42,037 nt of DNA, from NCBI GenBank assembly GCA_024277995.1, contig JAJRUD010000207.1, positions 1 through 42,037 of the forward strand, written 5' to 3'. Source of the stretch: Chloroflexota bacterium. GTDB lineage: Bacteria; Chloroflexota; Anaerolineae; Anaerolineales; E44-bin32. The notes under the pieces were generated by a model, which did no database searches, was not told the DNA's origin, and worked only from the letters and a program-made list of their open reading frames with translations. Both the position numbers and the translations under genes were made by a program. Shown here one piece after another: positions 15,820 to 24,671 of the stretch (position 1 is the first letter of the stretch; every line of letters starts with the position of its first letter).

Positions 15820-17774
15820 TACGGCACCCTGAAAAGGACATACGCGTCGCCCACGGAGGCGATGGGCTCCAAGGAAGCTTCCAGATGCGACAGCGCCGCC
15901 CAATCACTCTCAGTGAAGCGTGCATCATCTTGCTGGACAAAGCGCTCTCCGGCCGCGTTGAGCAGCACGTGCGTGATGCCCAGCTCTTTCCAGGAATCGA
16001 GGATCCGAGCCGGCTCCCCCAGCCTGCGCCGCGAGGCGTACCAGCGATCGATCCAATAATCCGGGATGCACACAGGCTGGCAGTAATAGCCCCTGGGCTC
16101 CCACAGGTTCAGGACCCTGGACCCCTCGGGCAGATCGCGGACCTGGGCCATCGCGATCTCATAGGCGCCCAGCCGTGTGAGGCGATACTCTGAGGCAGGG
16201 ATGAGCCGCAAAGCTCCTGCGATCGTCCTGCCGCCGATTGCATCCAACGCGACCGAGATCGTGGTCAGCGTCAGCGAAAAGGCGACCAGGGCGGCGATCA
16301 GCCTGCCAAGCCTGATGCGTCCCAGGCGCAGGCGATTGAATCCCTCGAATCCCAGCGCAGCCAATGCCGCCCAGGCAGGGAAAAGCGCGAAATACAGCCG
16401 CGATTGCACCAGCAGCGGTGACAGTCGACTGGCCACCGCCCATACCAGCCAGCCGGCGAGCACGAAGCGCGCCAGCCACAGAGTCTCCTTCCGCCGCGCG
16501 CGCGACAGATAGAACCATCCAACCAGTAGGCCAACCATCCACGGTCCCAGGCTGGCGGAGAACCCAGGCCCTCCCTCGATGCCTTTGAGTGTGGCCGCCA
16601 GGGGGATCAGCAGCGAATCCAGCAGTGGGGTCGCGCTCGCTTCGCCCCGAAAGAAGGCCCTGCTTTCGGGCGATATCCACGCCGTCTGGCCCGTCATCGG
16701 ATAGAGCACTGCCCCTGCTCCGATCGCGTTCTTCACCAACCATGGCGCCACTGCCAGCGCGGCTGCTGCCAGAAAAATGAACGTCTCGCGCCAGCGCTTC
16801 AGGCCGCGAGCATCAAGAAGCAGCGCCGCCATGCCAGCCACCAGCACGACTCCCGCTGTATATTTCACCCCGATGGCGAGCCCTGCCATAAACCCCGCTA
16901 TCGCCGTGCTGCGCCAACCCCCTTCCGCCCGCCATCGGCTCAAGGCGATCAGCAGAGCCACCCCCTGCAGCGCAGCCATCCAGTCCGAATACGCCCACCC
17001 CGGGGACGAGGCCAAAGTCTTGCCGCTGAGCAAGACGGCCACCGCGATCCAGGCTGCCGTCGTGCCGTATGCCAGCGCGAAGCCCAGCGTGCCGAGCAGC
17101 GCCAGCAAGCCCATGCTCCAGCCGAGCACAGCAGCCGCCTGTTCACCTCCCAGGATCATCCCCCAGGTGTAGAGCAGTTCGGTCGACAGCGGGAACCCCC
17201 AGTAGGGACTCTCAGGGACGAATACGAGCCCACCCTGGCGGACGAAGGTTTGCGGCAGTGCGAGGTGGTAGACCAGCGCGTCGAAATGGACGGGAGGGGC
17301 CAGCGCCTCCGCAAGAGCCAGCAGCAGGATGGAGAGCGTCAGCGCCGCCAATGCCCTGGACAACCGCCCGTCAAGCGTCTCCCGGATCCCCCGCCAGCCT
17401 TTCAGCCACGCCCAGCTCTCGCCGCGAAATGCCACGAGCAAGACGGCCAGCAGCAACAGGCCGGCCCACGCCTCGAAAAGACCCACCGCGCCCAAGAGCA
17501 GCATCATGAGCGAAGCGACACCCAGGCCCAGCGCAGCCTGCATGGCGAGACCGGCCAGCGACGTGCCGCCGTCTTTGCCCAGCAGCCAGCGGCCGAAACC
17601 GCCGCAGGCCGTCACGATCGCGCCAGTCAGCATCACACTCTGCGCTGCCCTGGCCGCCGCCGCCGCAAAGGCCGGCCCAAAGGGCTTGTGCAGCACATAG
17701 TAGATGAGGAAAACCAGGATCACCGCCAGCAGCGCGAGACCGGCGCCGGCTCGCTTTCCTATCCCCTCCTTCAT
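15819..17774 (-). CDS. Large GT-C-type membrane protein (C), paralogue of 36281-38395
   Basis: 651 residues with about a dozen membrane segments. An N-terminal block of about five segments precedes the core loop ALAPPVHFDALVYHL, with Asp165 and His170. The C-terminal extracytoplasmic domain has the unusual cysteine motif GYYCQPVCIPD. The protein at 36281 repeats both features (ALAPPWDYDGLMYHL and SYYCYPRCIPD), which shows a conserved subfamily here, 20 kb apart. It probably belongs to the GT-C superfamily; the catalytic residue is likely Asp165 by position. The start ATG at 17774 lies 9 bases after the upstream stop. Substrate unknown. Confidence 0.8.
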   Translation of the reverse strand: MKEGIGKRAGAGLALLAVILVFLIYYVLHKPFGPAFAAAAARAAQSVMLTGAIVTACGGFGRWLLGKDGGTSLAGLAMQAALGLGVASLMMLLLGAVGLFEAWAGLLLLAVLLVAFRGESWAWLKGWRGIRETLDGRLSRALAALTLSILLLALAEALAPPVHFDALVYHLALPQTFVRQGGLVFVPESPYWGFPLSTELLYTWGMILGGEQAAAVLGWSMGLLALLGTLGFALAYGTTAAWIAVAVLLSGKTLASSPGWAYSDWMAALQGVALLIALSRWRAEGGWRSTAIAGFMAGLAIGVKYTAGVVLVAGMAALLLDARGLKRWRETFIFLAAAALAVAPWLVKNAIGAGAVLYPMTGQTAWISPESRAFFRGEASATPLLDSLLIPLAATLKGIEGGPGFSASLGPWMVGLLVGWFYLSRARRKETLWLARFVLAGWLVWAVASRLSPLLVQSRLYFALFPAWAALAALGFEGFNRLRLGRIRLGRLIAALVAFSLTLTTISVALDAIGGRTIAGALRLIPASEYRLTRLGAYEIAMAQVRDLPEGSRVLNLWEPRGYYCQPVCIPDYWIDRWYASRRRLGEPARILDSWKELGITHVLLNAAGERFVQQDDARFTESDWAALSHLEASLEPIASVGDAYVLFRVP

Positions 17775-17783
17775 CGAGCAACC

Positions 17784-19322
17784 CTAGCGCACATATTTGG
17801 TCAACCGCAGTTCGTCGAAGGCCCAGGACCCCACCGGGATGAATTCCGCATCCAGCCATGCCCTGGCCGGATGCTCTCCCAGCCCCAGGCGTCGATACTC
17901 CTCGACCTCACGCGGGAATTGGATGAACCAGACGACCGACGAACCAGCCACGGCCTCCGGCGCGCTCTCGTCGGCCATGAACCCCAGCACCTGCTGCGTG
18001 ACCGGGGCCAGCGTGTCGGACCCGCTTCCTGCCGGATCCGCCAAATAGCGCTGTGGCAGATGCGGTCCGTAGTACGTCGCGGGCAACGCGGTCAATTTAT
18101 TGCTGTGCAGGATCACATCTCCCTGCCTGACCCGTGCGCGCAGGAAGGAATCGAGAGCTTGGTAGGGCGCATACGGAAAACCGCGATAGCCGTAAAAACC
18201 GACCAGGCCCAGGATAAAGGCCAGACCCAGCGCCAGACGCCCCGTCCAGAGCATGAGCTGCGAGACCGGGGCGGGCCGCTCACTGAAGGCCCAGGCCACC
18301 GCGAGCAGAAAGGCCGCTCCAGCCGGCAGCATCGCCCGGTCGAGGTAAACGGGCTGAAGCTGCGAGACGAGGAACATCAGCGCCACGGGGCTGGCGGCGA
18401 GATACAGCAGCCAGCCAGCCCGCCGGGCTCCCTCGCGGCCCATTCGCAGCCCCTGCCAGATTGCCAGCAGGGCGATGACGGTCGCCAGCAATGCTGCGAA
18501 CAGCTCTGCAGGCAGCGCCCAGCGGGGCACCGGCAGGCCGCTCACGAACACCAGCAAGGTGCGCACCAGCTCCACCAGCCCCGGTTTGCCGATCCAGTAG
18601 GAGCGACGGATCATGGCCCACTGGGCGCCCACGTGCGCCAGCCATGGGGCGTAAAGCAGCAGCGCCGCCGCCCCGGCCAACAATACTCGCCGGAAGGCCC
18701 GCCAGCGGCCCATCAGCAGCGGCGTCAGACCCAGCGGCAGCAGGAAGAGAGCCGCCAGGTTGTGGGTATACTGCGCCGCCGCGCCGAGCAGGGCAAAGCC
18801 CACCCAGAAGCGCCAGCCCTTCTCGTGCAGCGCCTCCCAAAGGGCCCAGGCGGCCGCCAGCAGCAGGAAGGCCAACAGGCTGTACATGCGCGCCTCTTGC
18901 GCGTAGTGCACCTGGAAGGGCGACAGCGCCAGGGCCAACCCGGCCGCCATTCCCCCTCGGGGTCCGAACATCCTGCGCCCCATGCCATAGCCCAGCGCCA
19001 CCAATCCCAGACCGAAGAAGAGCGACAGCGAACGCACGGCGGCGGGAGCGGCGCCAAACCAGCTCTGCCACCAACCAAGCAGGAGGTAATATAGCAGCGG
19101 ATGGACCTCCCCCGCCCCTCCGACCGTGGCCTTCAGCATGGCGGGCAAGCCCCTGGAGGCGAAGATGGCCGAAAAGGCCTCGTCGTACCAGAGGGGCCGT
19201 CCCCCAAGGCCTGGAAGCCGGGCGATGAGAGCCACCGCCATGAGGGACGCCGCTGCGACAGCGCTCCCCGCCCTTCCAGGACCGGTCATCACGCTCGAAA
19301 GCCTCTCGCCAGCTCGCCCCAA
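17784..19322 (-). CDS. PMT/family 39-type membrane glycosyltransferase (D)
   Basis: 512 residues. Classic GT39-like motifs: RPLWYDEAFSAIFAS with the acidic DE pair in the first outside loop, VHPLLYYLLLGWW, and HYAQEARMYSLLAFL. These match the dolichol/polyprenol-phosphate-mannose type proteins and their bacterial relatives. About ten membrane segments, then a soluble C-terminal domain of some 130 residues. Start is uncertain: TTG at 19322 has GAGGG 6 bases upstream and follows the preceding stop by 10 bases; ATG at 19289 lacks a well-spaced site. A lipid-phosphate sugar donor is expected; acceptor unknown. Confidence 0.85.
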   Translation of the reverse strand: MGRAGERLSSVMTGPGRAGSAVAAASLMAVALIARLPGLGGRPLWYDEAFSAIFASRGLPAMLKATVGGAGEVHPLLYYLLLGWWQSWFGAAPAAVRSLSLFFGLGLVALGYGMGRRMFGPRGGMAAGLALALSPFQVHYAQEARMYSLLAFLLLAAAWALWEALHEKGWRFWVGFALLGAAAQYTHNLAALFLLPLGLTPLLMGRWRAFRRVLLAGAAALLLYAPWLAHVGAQWAMIRRSYWIGKPGLVELVRTLLVFVSGLPVPRWALPAELFAALLATVIALLAIWQGLRMGREGARRAGWLLYLAASPVALMFLVSQLQPVYLDRAMLPAGAAFLLAVAWAFSERPAPVSQLMLWTGRLALGLAFILGLVGFYGYRGFPYAPYQALDSFLRARVRQGDVILHSNKLTALPATYYGPHLPQRYLADPAGSGSDTLAPVTQQVLGFMADESAPEAVAGSSVVWFIQFPREVEEYRRLGLGEHPARAWLDAEFIPVGSWAFDELRLTKYVR

Positions 19323-19332
19323 TTGTGTCCCT

Positions 19333-20553
19333 CTAGATTGGCAGTCGTTCGCTTCTTACGATGTACCAGCGCACCCACCACAATCCCGCCATGGCGAACG
19401 CCGGCAGGGGAATGTACATCCACGGGCTTTCCGCATTGCCGCGGACCGTCGTCAGGAACAGCCACCACAGACCAAGACCCAGCACGACCAGCGCCATGAC
19501 CACCGCCATGTCGCCCGCCTTGCCCCACCTCCGGCTCCAGACGGCGAAGACCAGGTAGAGCGCAGGGAGCATGACCACGTAGTTGGTGGTGGCCGTTCGG
19601 AACGCGACCCAGTTCGTGATCACGATCGTCATGGCTGCCGTCCACTGGAACCAGGCATCCTCCTTTTCCCACGCCAGACGCCACTCCCAGAGCATGTACA
19701 GCAACATCAGCGTCGTCAGCGCGCGTGTGAACCAGGGCTCCAGGCCCGGGAAGACACCGGCGAGGATGGAAATCGGCGAGCCCAATTCCGTGTAGCGCGG
19801 ATACTCGAATACCTGCTGCAGCCACCTCATCGGCCAATCGGGCATCATCGCCAGCGATCCGCCCATCAGGACGGCGAAGGTGGCCAGGGAGGAGAGGATC
19901 AAAAGCCAACGGCGGCGCGAGAAGGCCCACAGCAATATGAAGGGGATGAGCAGGAAAGGCATCTGCGGCTTGGCGATGGAAAGCCCCAGGAGCACACCGG
20001 CCCAGGCATCCTGCTCGCGCTGGATGGCGAGCAGGGCGCCCAACATCAGCAGCGCCTCGATCACGGCGAATTGACCGACGATCACGGACCGCAGACCGTG
20101 ATACCAGAGCACGGAGAACAATACGAGCAAGGTCAGGAGCCATGGTCGCGGACGCCAGCGGGCGATCAGGATGCCTACCAGCGCCAGGGCTGGAAGTGCC
20201 AGTTCAAGCAGAGTCATCCACAGGGCTCGCGCCACGGGAAAGGAAAAGAGGCCGAAGGGCACGAAGAAGAGCATCGCCGGCAAAGGATAGACGAAATGCG
20301 CCAGGTCCTCACCAGCCTCGAGGTCGGCCGGTCGCCCGTAGATCATGGTCTGGGCGGCCACGCTGACCTCGCGATCGTAGGGGTTCCCTCCCTCCACCAC
20401 CCAGACCCGCGCGCCGAGCCAACGCGGCAGAAAATCGTTACCACCCGGGGCCTGCAGCACAAAACGGTAATTCGCGTACCCCAGCGCCACCACCATGCCG
20501 ACTATCAACGGGATCAACAGGGCTTTGAGCCAGGAGGGTGCAGTAAACCTCAC
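19333..20553 (-). CDS. GT87-like (DUF2029) membrane glycosyltransferase (E)
   Basis: 406 residues from a GTG at 20553 that overlaps the previous stop as GTGA, with GAGGTGG upstream; the longer frame to 20655 is inside the upstream gene. The first outside loop GNDFLPRWLGARVWVVEGGN followed by PYD is the hallmark of the DUF2029/GT87 family, which includes mycobacterial polyprenyl-phosphate-mannose alpha-mannosyltransferases. IAKPQMPFLLIPF in the middle is also typical. About ten membrane segments, almost no soluble tail. Function by family: sugar transfer from a lipid carrier outside the membrane. Confidence 0.83.
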   Translation of the reverse strand: MRFTAPSWLKALLIPLIVGMVVALGYANYRFVLQAPGGNDFLPRWLGARVWVVEGGNPYDREVSVAAQTMIYGRPADLEAGEDLAHFVYPLPAMLFFVPFGLFSFPVARALWMTLLELALPALALVGILIARWRPRPWLLTLLVLFSVLWYHGLRSVIVGQFAVIEALLMLGALLAIQREQDAWAGVLLGLSIAKPQMPFLLIPFILLWAFSRRRWLLILSSLATFAVLMGGSLAMMPDWPMRWLQQVFEYPRYTELGSPISILAGVFPGLEPWFTRALTTLMLLYMLWEWRLAWEKEDAWFQWTAAMTIVITNWVAFRTATTNYVVMLPALYLVFAVWSRRWGKAGDMAVVMALVVLGLGLWWLFLTTVRGNAESPWMYIPLPAFAMAGLWWVRWYIVRSERLPI

Positions 20554-21740
20554 AAACCACCTCGCGCTTCCGCAAGCGGCCGCCTGCGGGTTATCTGGGC
20601 TGTGGAAAGGGCGACGAGGACGATCGTCACCGTGCGTAAGGCAACCGGGACCCACAGCAGATCAAAACGGCCGCGCGACAACAAGATAGGCCATTCCAGC
20701 AAAGAGAGCAACACGAGATCCAGGACCAACATCACTCCCCGCCGGCCAGGCATGGCCAAGAGCAGGACCGGGATCCAATACAAGACCCACTGCGGGCTCC
20801 AACCGGGAGACCATAGGGAATAGATGGACCACGTAAGCCCCAGGAAGGCCAACGCAGCCCGATCGGATCGGTTTCTCACCGTCAGAAAGGCCCAACCCCC
20901 GAGGGACAGCGCGATGGCCAGGGTGATCAACGGCGAGACCACGGCAGGCGCGCCGCGCGGGACAGCAGCCAAGGCCGGATCCAGCCGCTCCAACTCAGGT
21001 CCGAAGTTGCCCGTCCCCAGGTTTCCGTCGAGCAGGGCCCAGACTGTCTCCCAGGAACCCTTGCTGGGCTGAGAAGCCAGCGAAGCCAGGGTATAGTCCG
21101 GCGAGGCGGCGTAAAGCATCGCCCACACTCCTGCCGTCAGAGCCAGCGCGATTGCCGTCGCCTGGAAGGCTTCCCGCCGCGGCCGGAAACGCCAGGCCAG
21201 CGGCAGTGCGAGGAGCGGGAACCACTTTGTGAGCGCACCCAGCCCTAACGCCAGCCCCGCCGTGCGCGGACGCCCCTGGAGCAGCGCCCATACGCCGGCC
21301 ATCAACGCCAGATTGGCCAGGGGATCGAAGTACCACCACCCGTAGCCCAGCGGCAGCAGCAACGCGGCGTAGAAAAGACCCAGCTTGCGCGCCTTATCCG
21401 TCCCCCACAAGCGATCGACCATCTGCGAGAAGATGAACAGCGTCCCCGCCTGAGCAATGCTGAACACGATATAGAGCAGATAATCGTAAGCATGTTCGCG
21501 GCCGGAAACGGCCAGGTACAGCACCCTGGAGAGCAGAGGGAAAAGCGGCGGGAACTCCACCCAATAGTCCAGAAAGGGCCGCCCGAGTTCGGCGAGCCGA
21601 TAGAAGTGCACCAGGTCGCCGTAACCCTGGAGCCCCTGCACGGGGAGCGTGAGCGCCATGACCAGGCGGCCGAGCAGGAAGATGGCCGCCAGATTGAGCG
21701 CCTCCCCCATCCTCGTGGGACTCGCTTTCGCCGTCACCAT
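20550..21740 (-). CDS. GT87-like membrane glycosyltransferase (F)
   Basis: 396 residues, about 10 membrane segments. The first outside loop QGYGDLVHFYRLAELGRPFL then DYWVEFPPLFPLL has the Asp and the E-x-PP arrangement seen in GT87/PIG-M-like enzymes; ALTKWFPLLALPLAW matches the LTKxxPLxxLP motif of that family. ATG at 21740 lies 4 bases after the previous stop, with a GTGGTGAG site. GTGA overlap with protein E downstream. Donor and acceptor cannot be read from the sequence. Confidence 0.82.
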   Translation of the reverse strand: MVTAKASPTRMGEALNLAAIFLLGRLVMALTLPVQGLQGYGDLVHFYRLAELGRPFLDYWVEFPPLFPLLSRVLYLAVSGREHAYDYLLYIVFSIAQAGTLFIFSQMVDRLWGTDKARKLGLFYAALLLPLGYGWWYFDPLANLALMAGVWALLQGRPRTAGLALGLGALTKWFPLLALPLAWRFRPRREAFQATAIALALTAGVWAMLYAASPDYTLASLASQPSKGSWETVWALLDGNLGTGNFGPELERLDPALAAVPRGAPAVVSPLITLAIALSLGGWAFLTVRNRSDRAALAFLGLTWSIYSLWSPGWSPQWVLYWIPVLLLAMPGRRGVMLVLDLVLLSLLEWPILLSRGRFDLLWVPVALRTVTIVLVALSTAQITRRRPLAEARGGL

Positions 21741-21744
21741 GCGC

Positions 21745-22824
21745 TCACCACATGAACCCGGGGAGGATCACACCGATCAAGAAAGACGGCCCCCAGAGAG
21801 CCGCACAATACGGGAGCAGCCTGGGCTTTACGACCGCGAGCCACAGCGGCAAAGCCAGCAAGTACCCCAGGCCGAGGCGGAGCACGGCGATGGGGTCCTC
21901 CCAACTGGCAGCCGGAATCACCGCCAGCAAGGCCACGTTGACCAGGATGAGCAGCCCCTCCAATCCGACTCCCCGCCCTCGGTCACGCCACCATGTCCAG
22001 GCGATCGCCAGCGCTGCCGCCGCCGCTGGTCCCACAGCCCACACCAGCACCATCACTCTGGATTCAAGCCCCTCCAGATTGGAGAGCCCGATAAAGGGTA
22101 TCGGTATCGGTTGGATAGTCGGCGAGGCGAAGGGCGATGTGCCGAGCCATTGGGTGATCCACCACGCCCAGATCAGATAGGCACCCAGGGGGATTCCAGC
22201 CAACAGGGTCGCCGACCGCCATCGTCCTCGCAGGAGTTCCCACAGGCCAACGCCCAGGGGGAAAGCCAGCGCGACGTCCTTGGTCAGCCCAGCGGAAAGG
22301 AAGGCCCCCGCCGCCAGGGCAAACCGCCCCCGCTCGAAAAACACCAGGCCCGTCAATGCCAGGGCAAAGGCTAGCGGCTCAGTGAGATCCATGCGCAAGC
22401 CAAGCAAATAGGGGAACGAGAGCACCGGCACGAGAGCCCACCATGCCTTCACCCCCCGCCGCTCCAGCAACCAGCCCAGCAACCAGGCTGTGAGGCCGGC
22501 GGCGAAAAGGTTCAGCACGAGCATCGACCAGGGGATCCAATCCGTCCTGCCCAGGGCCAACACCCGGGCCACCAGCGGATAGACGATCCGCATGTAGCGA
22601 TGGGCTGGCTTGTCCAACACCGCACTGGCCCCGGCCGGGTCGAGCGCCAGGGCGTAATAGGCCTGCCCATCGTAGCCGATCCCCCAGGTCTGCGACCGCG
22701 GCACGTCCGTCGGTCGCTCCAGGATGAAGGTACGCGGGTTCCATTCGTGGCCCATCAATACCAGGATCGCGAACAGGACCACGGCCAGAAACGCACTGAG
22801 ACCAACCTTGTTTGCTGCTTTCAA
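21745..22824 (-). CDS. Polytopic membrane protein, GT-C-like (G)
   Basis: 359 residues from a TTG at 22824 that overlaps the upstream TGA as TTGA, with GGGGGATGG 5 bases upstream. The frame is open to 22986, but that part lies within the preceding gene and has no hydrophobic character. After one membrane segment comes the outside loop YDGQAYYALALDP with an acidic residue in the GT-C position, then HRYMRIVYPLVARVLALG. Seven to nine membrane segments, no large soluble tail. The pattern YDGQ-YY...R-YPLL occurs in an uncharacterised membrane family common in Actinobacteria and Chloroflexota. GT-C function is likely but unproven. Confidence 0.75.
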   Translation of the reverse strand: MKAANKVGLSAFLAVVLFAILVLMGHEWNPRTFILERPTDVPRSQTWGIGYDGQAYYALALDPAGASAVLDKPAHRYMRIVYPLVARVLALGRTDWIPWSMLVLNLFAAGLTAWLLGWLLERRGVKAWWALVPVLSFPYLLGLRMDLTEPLAFALALTGLVFFERGRFALAAGAFLSAGLTKDVALAFPLGVGLWELLRGRWRSATLLAGIPLGAYLIWAWWITQWLGTSPFASPTIQPIPIPFIGLSNLEGLESRVMVLVWAVGPAAAAALAIAWTWWRDRGRGVGLEGLLILVNVALLAVIPAASWEDPIAVLRLGLGYLLALPLWLAVVKPRLLPYCAALWGPSFLIGVILPGFMW

Positions 22825-24293
22825 AATCCATCCCCCACGGAAAGCACCACGGCCTGCGAGTCCTCGTAGAGGACCACCCAGCCGCTTTGTCGAAGCGGCC
22901 CCACCAGGGGAGCGTCTCGCTCCAGCAGCACCGTACGGATGCCCCACTTGCGCAGCGTCTCCTGCCAGCCCTGTGCCGCACGCCATGTATCCAGGTATTC
23001 GGTCAGGATCTGATCGTCAAAGAGATCGGTACGCCCATCGACAAAGCTGAAGTACTCGGGATACAGGGCCCACAATACGTAGCCCCCCCAATTGTAGGAA
23101 TTGAATAGAGGAGCGGGCGGCCGACGCGCGCGTATATAGTCCACTGCGCCCACCGGAACCTGCTCCCGAATGGCCGCCTTGTTCACGCTCCGGCTCAGAG
23201 GTGGCGATATCTTTAGAAGGGCTGCCAACGCAAACAGGAAGAACAAACCCATATTGATGCGCCGCCGCCAGGCGAGCGGAAGCTCTCGCCCGCGGCTGCG
23301 GCCCGTCAGCATCGGCTCCAGCGCCAGCCCCCCATGCCGTGCGAGAGATACCGCTCCCACCAGGGAGAACAAGGCGATGTTGCGACCCGCCAGCAGCGCC
23401 ATATATGCAAACCCACTGACCAGGACCAGCTCCGCGGGCCGGGGACGCCGGGGCGACGCGGCGAAGGCCACCAGCAGCAGGAGCAGCATCCACAGGAAAG
23501 GCTGGACCTCGAGGCGATGGAAGTTCGGGGATTGCCACTCCTGGATGTAGTCCTGGAGCACCCCGATAGAGACGGTCTGCAGGGGATAGGCCAGCATGCG
23601 AAAGCCGTGAGGGTTCAGGCCCAATGCCGCGACGCACCCCGCGGTCACGGAGCCCAGGGCCACCAATCGATCGCGCTGCCGGCCGATCTGGTCTCGAAGG
23701 CTGCCCGAGCGCCGCAGGGCATGGCTCACCAATTCGATCAACTCTCCGCCGAGGTAGCCGCCCAGGATGAGGAAGCCGACGATGAAGCCCCCGTGCAGGT
23801 TGACCCACAACGCCATGAGGAGCGGAAGCAACGCCAGCCGCCTGCGGTCGCCTGTCAGGCCGCTTTCCAGGAGTACCAAGAATACGGCCGCCAGGGTCAG
23901 CGTGAAGATCTGCGGACGTGCCGACCAATACACGCCGGAGGCTGTCGCCGCCAGAAGCGTGACCGCCGCCCGCAGGAGCAGCGGCCCTTCCAGGATCGAC
24001 CAGATCACGCCGAAGGCCATCGTGACCATGAGCGCCGTGAGCAGATTCAACCCCGCGTAACCCAGCGCGGCATAGACGCCGTACAGGATGAGCTGCGCCA
24101 GCCACCCCGGATAGATCCAGGGCTGGCCCTGCCGGGTGAGCGAAAAGGGATCCGTCCGCAGGAGCTGTTGGTGTTCGACCATCCATGCGCCGGCTCGCAA
24201 GTGCCACCATGTGTCCGTGTCCACCGAGACACGCACGGCCATGGTGAAGACGGCCAGCAGCACGAAGGCCGAAACCAACCGCCGGAAACTCAC
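22821..24293 (-). CDS. Polytopic membrane protein with DTDTWWHL motif (H)
   Basis: 490 residues. The GTG at 24293 is chosen because GGAGAAGG lies just upstream; a GTG at 24326 in the same frame has no such site. The first outside loop DTDTWWHLRAGAWMVEHQQL then LRTDPFSLT carries the acidic/aromatic motif of a GT-C-like family; YPGWLAQLILYGVY and LWVNLHGGF follow. The soluble C-terminal domain has FNSYNWGGYVLWALYPEYFS and FVDGRTDLF, which recur in this family. About ten membrane segments. Enzymatic function is inferred. First gene after the possible promoter at 24348-24377. Confidence 0.78.
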   Translation of the reverse strand: MSFRRLVSAFVLLAVFTMAVRVSVDTDTWWHLRAGAWMVEHQQLLRTDPFSLTRQGQPWIYPGWLAQLILYGVYAALGYAGLNLLTALMVTMAFGVIWSILEGPLLLRAAVTLLAATASGVYWSARPQIFTLTLAAVFLVLLESGLTGDRRRLALLPLLMALWVNLHGGFIVGFLILGGYLGGELIELVSHALRRSGSLRDQIGRQRDRLVALGSVTAGCVAALGLNPHGFRMLAYPLQTVSIGVLQDYIQEWQSPNFHRLEVQPFLWMLLLLLVAFAASPRRPRPAELVLVSGFAYMALLAGRNIALFSLVGAVSLARHGGLALEPMLTGRSRGRELPLAWRRRINMGLFFLFALAALLKISPPLSRSVNKAAIREQVPVGAVDYIRARRPPAPLFNSYNWGGYVLWALYPEYFSFVDGRTDLFDDQILTEYLDTWRAAQGWQETLRKWGIRTVLLERDAPLVGPLRQSGWVVLYEDSQAVVLSVGDGF

Positions 24294-24347
24294 GTGAACC
24301 TTCTCCTCTTTTCGATCATGCACCACGCCTCGTTGCCCCGGTGGCGC

Positions 24348-24377
24348 ATCCTATCACCAAGGTGTGAGCGGCCACAA
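24348..24377 (-). promoter_or_regulatory. Possible promoter for the downstream part of the GT-C cluster
   Basis: Minus strand: TTGTGG at 24377-24372, 18-base spacer, TAGGAT at 24353-24348 with an adjacent TG. It is the only promoter-like pair in the 126-base gap 24294-24419 between the small ORF and protein H. Moderate match only. Confidence 0.35.
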
Positions 24378-24419
24378 GTGCGCTCTTTCCCAGGCGCCTC
24401 ACGGCTGAGCACGATCCCA

Positions 24420-24671
24420 CTACGGTGCATGAACAGGGCCAGCGGACCTGGTCACCCCTGGCCACATTTGCGCGCATCCTACCACCCAAACCCAGCCCCA
24501 AAGGATCCAATGTCTCCGCCCGTTCACCATACCCAGGCCAGACGGCAGCAGGAGGGCACCTAGCAGTATGAATCCCGGATTGAGCCAGTCAGGGCGCGGG
24601 GGCAGCTCTCGCCAGCGGCGATAGGCAGCCTGCAGGCTGTCCCGCAGCAGCTCAATCGGTGATCCACCCAT
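24420..24671 (-). CDS. Possible small membrane protein (I)
   Basis: 83 residues. Its ATG at 24671 lies inside the last codons of the upstream gene (20-base overlap), with GAGG 6 bases before it, the arrangement of a translationally coupled gene. A charged N-terminus (about 1-28) leads to PGFILLGALLLPSGLGMV and then HWILWGWVWVVGCAQMW, two hydrophobic stretches that could form a hairpin. No family recognised. It fills the gap between J and H in the cluster. The alternative is a chance open frame at the end of an operon segment. Confidence 0.42.
   Translation of the reverse strand: MGGSPIELLRDSLQAAYRRWRELPPRPDWLNPGFILLGALLLPSGLGMVNGRRHWILWGWVWVVGCAQMWPGVTRSAGPVHAP

Noticed and set aside
17250-19094. 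614-codon plus-strand open frame
   Set aside because: Antisense to the glycosyltransferase genes C and D. Composition (Gln/Arg/Pro/His-rich) is that of a shadow frame in GC-rich DNA.
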